DNA of 10,447 nucleotides from Acidobacteriota bacterium (GTDB lineage: Bacteria > Acidobacteriota > Terriglobia > Terriglobales > Acidobacteriaceae). The stretch lies in the NCBI GenBank assembly GCA_019510535.1, contig JAEKKE010000190.1:1-10447 (forward strand), given 5' to 3'. Positions 6,978-10,447 of the stretch are shown here, piece by piece (within the stretch, counting starts at the first letter, position 1; the number at the start of each line of letters is the position of its first letter). A program made the translations under genes and the position numbers. Below the pieces are notes generated by a model, which ran no database searches, was not told the DNA's origin, and saw only the letters and a list, made by a program, of their open reading frames with translations.

Positions 6978-7662
6978 GCCATTGCTGCACGAACATATCA
7001 CCGCAACGCTGGACTCCATCACGATTGATGTCACTGTGGCGCTGCGCTCGCCCTGGACGGTACTCTTCGGCCCTTCAGGGTCCGGCAAGTCAACCATCCT
7101 TCGCAGCATCGCCGGGCTGCGCGGAGGCGCACCGGCCTGGAAACGGCATATTCCCCTTGCCTCGCAGCAGGCCGCGTTGTTTCCACATATGACGGTCAAG
7201 GGGAATCTCGAGTTCGGCCGCGAACTCCCTACGGGAGATTTCAAGCGGGAGCAGGAGCTCCATGCCGAACGGTTTCAGGATCTGGTTCGCCTGTTCCGTA
7301 TAAGCGATCTGCTGGAACGCTATCCGGCACAGCTCTCCGGTGGCCAGGCACAACGCGTCAGTGTAGCCCGTGCGCTGATGCCCAGGTACTCGCGCCTGGT
7401 GTTGTTGGATGAACCATTTACTGGTCTGGAGCAGGCATTGCGCGATGAGCTTCTGCTCGCGCTCAAGCAATGGACGCGCGAACACAGGCTCCCCGTCCTC
7501 TCTGTCACGCATGACGTGACGGAAGCGCTTCTTCTGGAGGCAGAGGTGATCAAGCTTCGTGAGGGACGCATCGTCGCTCAAGGCCCGGCGCAGGAGGTGC
7601 TCGCCGAGGAACGCCTTCAGCTCTTACGCAGCCTTGATGGGTCACGAACCTTTACTCTGTAG
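6970..7662 (+). CDS. modC: Molybdate ABC transporter ATP-binding protein, short form
   Basis: Cytoplasmic ABC ATPase of 230 residues (TTG start) that powers ModAB. All nucleotide-binding motifs are present: Walker A GPSGSGKST (34-42), Q-loop Gln66/67 before AALFPHMTV, signature LSGGQAQRVSVARAL (122-136), Walker B LVLLDEP (143-149) and H-loop THD (His181). Two parts are missing compared with E. coli ModC (352 residues). The C-terminal molybdate-binding TOBE domain is absent, since the chain stops after the ATPase fold. The antiparallel beta segment between Walker A and the Q-loop is also cut to about 15 residues, where some 37-40 are usual. The reading frame is intact and the motifs are unspoiled, so this looks like a natural compact form. 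Position after modB, with an 8-base overlap, makes the molybdate role likely. Confidence 0.9.
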   Translation: MSEPLLHEHITATLDSITIDVTVALRSPWTVLFGPSGSGKSTILRSIAGLRGGAPAWKRHIPLASQQAALFPHMTVKGNLEFGRELPTGDFKREQELHAERFQDLVRLFRISDLLERYPAQLSGGQAQRVSVARALMPRYSRLVLLDEPFTGLEQALRDELLLALKQWTREHRLPVLSVTHDVTEALLLEAEVIKLREGRIVAQGPAQEVLAEERLQLLRSLDGSRTFTL

Positions 7663-7669
7663 TTTGTCC

Positions 7670-8680
7670 GTGCGTATCCAGCAGAACATTCCGCTCGCGC
7701 CCTACACCACGTTGAAGGTCGGTGGCGCGGCTCGTCTCTTCGTCGAGGCAGGAGGCGAAACCGAGATCCTTGATGCGCTGCGTTTCGCGCGGGAAGAGCG
7801 CATTCCAGTCTTTGTTCTGGGAGGCGGCTCCAATCTGCTTGTACATGACAGCGGCTTCGATGGCCTGGTGATTCGCATTGCGCTGAAAGGGATTGCGCAG
7901 CAGGGCCACACGCTCACTGCAGCCGCGGGAGAAGAGTGGGATGCGCTGGTACAGCTTGCCGCCGAGCGTAACCTTCAAGGCATTGAGTGCCTTGCCGGCA
8001 TTCCCGGCACGGTTGGTGGCACTCCCGTCCAAAATGTGGGCGCCTATGGGCAGGAGGTGGCGCAGACCATCACCCTGGTTCGCGCTATCGATCGGGCAAC
8101 ACTCACAACGCTCACGTTTACCAATGCAGAATGCGGTTTTGCTTACCGCCGTTCTCGCTTCAACCACGAAGACATTGATCGGTATATCGTCACTGCGGTG
8201 AGCTTCCGCCTATTGCCTGGCGGTGCTCCATCGCTGGCCTATGCCGATCTTCAGCGCGCGTTTCTGCCGAGTGAAACGCCTTCGCTGATGGAGGTTGCGA
8301 CCAAGGTCCGGAAGATTCGCGCAACCAAAGGCATGGTTCTGATTCCCGGCGACGCCGACACCCAGTCCGCCGGATCTTTCTTTAAGAATCCGATTGTTTC
8401 GGCCGAAGTCTACGAGGCCATCGCCGCCGGCCATGCCACCGTACCGCATTGGCCTGCAACCGGAGGTGTGAAGCTGTCGGCGGCATGGCTTCTGGAGACC
8501 AGCGGTTTCCACAAAGGCTTTACTCTGGGCCAGGCTGGACTCTCCACGAAACATGCGTTGGCCCTCACCAACCGCGGCGGAGCGACGGCTGGGGAGATTC
8601 TGGCCCTGCGCGACCACCTTCGGGCCGGTGTGGAAGCCCGCTTCGGCATTCGCCTGGAGCAGGAACCTGTCGAGCTCTAG
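7670..8680 (+). CDS. murB: UDP-N-acetylmuramate dehydrogenase
   Basis: Cytoplasmic FAD-dependent enzyme that reduces UDP-GlcNAc-enolpyruvate to UDP-MurNAc with NADPH, the second committed step of peptidoglycan precursor synthesis. About 336 residues. FAD-binding elements are YTTLKVGGAARLF (12-24), GGGSNLL (51-57) and GIPGTVGG (about 110). Ser236 in AGSFFKNP is the proton donor matching E. coli Ser229, and LEQEPVEL supplies the C-terminal glutamate. The CGFAYRRSRF segment (about 153-163) is the tyrosine loop of type I MurB. The start is uncertain. The GTG at 7670 gives a normal N-terminus; the ATG at 7637 would add 11 residues and overlap modC by 26 bases, and neither has a Shine-Dalgarno. A -10-like TACTCT (7653-7658) lies 11 bases before the GTG. 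No functional link to modC is evident. Confidence 0.95.
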   Translation: MRIQQNIPLAPYTTLKVGGAARLFVEAGGETEILDALRFAREERIPVFVLGGGSNLLVHDSGFDGLVIRIALKGIAQQGHTLTAAAGEEWDALVQLAAERNLQGIECLAGIPGTVGGTPVQNVGAYGQEVAQTITLVRAIDRATLTTLTFTNAECGFAYRRSRFNHEDIDRYIVTAVSFRLLPGGAPSLAYADLQRAFLPSETPSLMEVATKVRKIRATKGMVLIPGDADTQSAGSFFKNPIVSAEVYEAIAAGHATVPHWPATGGVKLSAAWLLETSGFHKGFTLGQAGLSTKHALALTNRGGATAGEILALRDHLRAGVEARFGIRLEQEPVEL

Positions 8681-8686
8681 ACCATT

Positions 8687-8704
8687 TACAATGGAATCTG
8701 GAGG
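8687..8704 (+). promoter_or_regulatory. Bacilliredoxin promoter -10 (TACAAT) and ribosome binding site
   Basis: TACAAT (8687-8692) starts 6 bases after the murB stop and is followed by GGAGG (8700-8704), 11 bases before the ATG at 8716. The -10 to ATG distance is 23 bases, the same as for thioredoxin in this window. No clear -35 is seen. Confidence 0.5.
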
Positions 8705-8715
8705 AAATCCGAATA

Positions 8716-9141
8716 ATGTACCCAGAGATCATGGTCATCCCCATGCGCGAGGAGTTGACCCGCGCAGGCATCGCAGAGGCTCGCACCGCAGCCGAAGTGG
8801 ACACAGCCCTGGCCAAGCCTGGCACCACTATGGTGGTTGTGAATTCGATCTGCGGCTGCGCCGCCGGTAAGATGCGCCCCGGCGTTCGCATGGCCCTTTC
8901 GAACCCCACTCTTCCGGACCAGTCCATCACTGTTTTTGCTGGTCAGGATCGCGAGGCCACCGAGAAGGCGCGCGGCTACTTTGGCGGACATCCGCCGACC
9001 TCGCCGTCGATCGCCATTCTGCGTGATGGACAGTTGGTATACCTGATGCAGCGCTCGGCGATCGAGACATCGACTGCTCCCGCTATCGCCCAGGAGCTGC
9101 AGCGGGCTTTCGACACCTACTGCGCCAAAACCACAGCGTAA
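8716..9141 (+). CDS. Bacilliredoxin, BrxA/BrxB (YphP/YqiW) family
   Basis: Small thioredoxin-fold protein of 141 residues. In Bacillus, family members remove bacillithiol from S-bacillithiolated proteins or act as disulfide isomerases. The N-terminus MYPEIMVIPMREELT, the active-site motif VNSICGCAAGKMRPG (42-56, Cys46-Gly-Cys48) and the HPPTSPSIAILRDGQ block are family hallmarks, and the length is right. The family CGC motif differs from the CxxC of true thioredoxins. The ATG at 8716 has a GGAGG site and its own -10. Acidobacteria are thought to encode bacillithiol genes, but none are in this window, so the substrate here is inferred. It lies 35 bases after murB and is followed 20 bases later by a very long hairpin and an AAA+ regulator. 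Confidence 0.93.
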   Translation: MYPEIMVIPMREELTRAGIAEARTAAEVDTALAKPGTTMVVVNSICGCAAGKMRPGVRMALSNPTLPDQSITVFAGQDREATEKARGYFGGHPPTSPSIAILRDGQLVYLMQRSAIETSTAPAIAQELQRAFDTYCAKTTA

Positions 9142-9161
9142 GTTTAGAAAACTCTTTTGTT

Positions 9162-9219
9162 ACGGACATGGCTCACTTTTCCATTGGATTCGCCGATGGA
9201 GAAAGTGAGCCATGTCTGT
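9162..9219 (+). repeat. 58-base near-perfect hairpin enclosing the regulator's RBS and first start codon
   Basis: The arms 9162-9179 and 9202-9219 pair over 18 bp with one G-U. After one bulged base the stem continues for about 8 more pairs (9180-9187 with 9193-9200, one G-U), closing on a 5-base loop (9188-9192). The right arm holds GGAG (9198-9201) and the ATG at 9212, so both are buried if the RNA folds. No T tract follows on either side, which argues against a simple terminator. An alternative reading is a DNA-level operator or a mobile-repeat remnant. Confidence 0.8.
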
Positions 9220-10039
9220 TATGGAATACCTCCCCCAGCCCGGGTTCTTCGAGATGCTTGGCAGCAGTCCAGCAATGGAGCGGCTGAGATTACAGCTCGA
9301 GCGCATTGGGCCACACTTCCGCACCATTTTGTTGACAGGTGAAACTGGCGCCGGCAAAGAGCTTGCTGCGCGTACCCTGCATCAGCTGAGCCCTGCCGCG
9401 AATGAGCCCTTCCTGGTCTACGACCCTGCTACAACCATTGAAGAATCGTTGGAATCAGCCGCTCGTGGAACGCTGTTCCTGGATGAGGTCGGCGATACCT
9501 CCTCCGCTGTTCAGGCGAAGCTGCTGCGGTTGATGCGTATGGTCGACACTCGCATTATCGCGGCCACTTATCGTAATCTGCGGCATCAGGCCGCCATCGG
9601 TGAATTCCGCTCAGATCTGTATTACCGTCTCTCGACGGTCGAGATTGAGGTGCCACCGCTGCGTCAACGCATGGAAGATCTGCCATTGCTTGTGGAGCAC
9701 ATTCTCTTCCGCGCTGGAGAGCGTTATCACAAGCCGGCGATGGAGATCTCGAGCGAGGCAATGGCAACACTCCGCAGCTACTCGTGGCCGGGAAACATCC
9801 GCGAACTCGAAAGCGTGCTGAACAACGCCGTCCTGCAACAGGAAGGAATCGTCATTCATACGATCTTGCTTCCAGAGCCGGAGTCTCCAGCGAAAGCGGA
9901 TTCGCTGCCGGTGCGTCTGGACGACCTGATCTCTCGCCATGTGCGTGGTGTCCTCGCACAGTGCGAAGGCAACAAGGTACGCACAGCAGAGTTGCTTGGC
10001 ATCAGCCGCTCGACACTGTACCGCATGCTGGAGGCATAG
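9212..10039 (+). CDS. Short AAA+ regulator with Fis-type HTH, lacking the GAFTGA loop
   Basis: Cytoplasmic transcription regulator of 275 residues related to sigma-54 activators. The AAA+ module (about 15-225) has Walker A GETGAGKE (43-50), Walker B TLFLDE (87-92), arginine fingers in FRSDLYYRL (Arg133, Arg139) and sensor II WPGNIREL (193-200). A Fis-type helix-turn-helix closes the protein (about 246-275: KVRTAELLGISRSTLYRML). Between PF (66-67) and GTLFLDE only some 19 residues remain where about 40 are usual, so the GAFTGA loop that contacts sigma-54 is gone. A second loss of about 15 residues precedes IIAAT (115-119). It resembles the short 'Sigma54_activ_2' type domain. There is no receiver or sensor domain at the N-terminus. 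ATG 9221 is an alternative start lying just outside the hairpin. The target genes are unknown. Confidence 0.88.
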   Translation: MSVMEYLPQPGFFEMLGSSPAMERLRLQLERIGPHFRTILLTGETGAGKELAARTLHQLSPAANEPFLVYDPATTIEESLESAARGTLFLDEVGDTSSAVQAKLLRLMRMVDTRIIAATYRNLRHQAAIGEFRSDLYYRLSTVEIEVPPLRQRMEDLPLLVEHILFRAGERYHKPAMEISSEAMATLRSYSWPGNIRELESVLNNAVLQQEGIVIHTILLPEPESPAKADSLPVRLDDLISRHVRGVLAQCEGNKVRTAELLGISRSTLYRMLEA

Positions 10040-10142
10040 CTACGGGCCGCTGTCATTCTGCGCCTGCGTTTGCTATTTCTTCACGAGGACCACAATCGGC
10101 ACCGTGTTCTCAACAGAGTGGATCCGCCTCGCGCGTGATCTG

Positions 10143-10151
10143 TGCTATAGT
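10143..10151 (+). promoter_or_regulatory. Extended -10 promoter (TGC-TATAGT) for tRNA-Lys
   Basis: TGC followed by TATAGT (10146-10151) is an extended -10 element, which can work without a good -35; none is visible. Transcription would begin near 10158, some 50 bases before the mature tRNA. Confidence 0.5.
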
Positions 10152-10207
10152 CAATAAAGTGTTCAGCGCTGGCCAGCACATCGGCGAGTGCGGACAGACA
10201 ACCCATC

Positions 10208-10283
10208 GGACGCGTAGCTCAATTGGCAGAGCATTCGACTCTTAATCGACAGGTTGAAGGTTCGATTCCTTCCGCGTCCACCA
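10208..10283 (+). tRNA. tRNA-Lys (anticodon CUU), CCA encoded
   Basis: The 76-base cloverleaf can be folded by eye. Acceptor arms are GGACGCG (10208-10214) and CGCGTCC (10273-10279), with discriminator A10280 and CCA at 10281-10283. The D arm is GCTC/GAGC, the anticodon loop CTCTTAA gives CUU for AAG lysine codons, and the T arm GAAGG TTCGATT CCTTC is perfect. The outer pair of the anticodon stem (position 27 with 43) is T against C, a mismatch; the other four pairs are good. It stands alone, with an extended -10 about 55 bases upstream. Confidence 0.96.
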
Positions 10284-10373
10284 TCTGCCCCATTCAGTAT
10301 TGATAACTTTCCAGACGATGAGTTCCAGAACCTCCAGCTCCCGCGCTGTAGGCGGAGAAATCTTCGGCGGCAT
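10242..10373 (-). pseudogene. Truncated HTH-like ORF running antisense into tRNA-Lys
   Basis: A 43-codon ORF starts at ATG 10373 with the strongest ribosome binding site on this strand (AAGGAG, 10386-10381, 7 bases spacing). It begins MPPKISPPTARELEVLELI, which resembles the first helix of a LuxR/GerE domain (TARELEVLxLI) or the N-terminus of a BlaI/MecI repressor. After that the match stops. The reading then crosses the 3' end of the tRNA gene, and the last 13 or so codons are tRNA complement, ending in TAA. In the next frame the residues after ELI begin SGKLS, close to the LuxR pattern, which would fit a frameshift. I read it as the remaining 5' end of a regulator gene cut off at the tRNA; a real small protein is possible but less likely. 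Confidence 0.4.
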
Positions 10374-10447
10374 GTATTTTCTCCTTTTATTTTTTTGGTG
10401 GCGTGTGGTAGCGTGGAGGCCCTCCCCGGAAAGCTGAGGCGCGTTGA
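10374..10447. other. Upstream region of the truncated ORF, cut by the window edge
   Basis: It holds the A/T-rich stretch with the AAGGAG site (minus strand) and an 11-base palindrome, GGAGG-C-CCTCC (10415-10425). A weak -10-like TACCAC (10410-10405, minus) is present. No coding sequence can be recognised here. Confidence 0.35.

Noticed and set aside
6462..7244. 260-codon minus-strand ORF opposite modB and modC
   Set aside because: It spans two real genes on the other strand and has the composition of a GC-rich antisense frame.
9168..9192. Possible sigma-54 promoter (TGGC near 9169) inside the hairpin
   Set aside because: No GC doublet lies at the required distance for the -12 element, so the -24/-12 pattern is not met.
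9162..9219. Hairpin as a plain Rho-independent terminator for the bacilliredoxin gene
   Set aside because: The stem is unusually long and no T tract follows it; it also contains the start codon of the next gene.
10284..10447. Integrase attachment repeat next to tRNA-Lys
   Set aside because: No second copy of the tRNA 3' end and no integrase gene are present in the window, so an att site cannot be shown.

Overview
This window reads like chromosomal core sequence from a GC-rich, Gram-negative soil bacterium, most likely an acidobacterium of the class Terriglobia (Terriglobus, Granulicella or Edaphobacter type). I infer this from the eukaryotic-like Ser/Thr kinase with a TolB-like periplasmic domain, the bacilliredoxin, and the general protein style; it rests on recognition, not on a search. 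No stretch longer than about 300 bases is without a gene, and I see no insertion sequence or CRISPR array.

Layout. 1-1724 (minus) holds most of a membrane Ser/Thr protein kinase whose C-terminus lies outside the window. 1863-2582 (plus) is a HAD-family hydrolase, convergent with thioredoxin (2690-3016, minus) across a strong hairpin. 3244-5471 (minus) is a thrC-thrB operon with an ATGA overlap, ending at a hairpin plus T-rich tract. Only 32 bases separate thrC from the divergent molybdate uptake operon modA-modB-modC (5504-7662, plus). MurB (7670-8680), a bacilliredoxin (8716-9141), a short AAA+/Fis-type regulator (9212-10039) and tRNA-Lys(CUU) (10208-10283) follow on the plus strand. The right edge holds a short minus-strand ORF with a strong ribosome binding site that begins like a helix-turn-helix protein and runs antisense into the tRNA.

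Function. ThrC and ThrB carry out the last two steps of threonine synthesis. ModABC imports molybdate for molybdenum cofactor. MurB makes UDP-MurNAc for peptidoglycan. Thioredoxin and bacilliredoxin are thiol-redox proteins. The kinase is a signalling receptor.

The least ordinary parts are: (i) a roughly 26-bp-stem hairpin that encloses the ribosome binding site and first start codon of the AAA+ regulator; (ii) that regulator itself, which keeps its ATPase and Fis-type DNA-binding motifs but lacks the GAFTGA sigma-54 loop; (iii) a stripped-down ModC; (iv) the 32-bp thrC/modA divergent promoter with an inverted repeat; and (v) -10-like hexamers 7-10 bases ahead of several ATGs without Shine-Dalgarno sequences, which suggests leaderless mRNAs. 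I see no clearly new multi-gene system.
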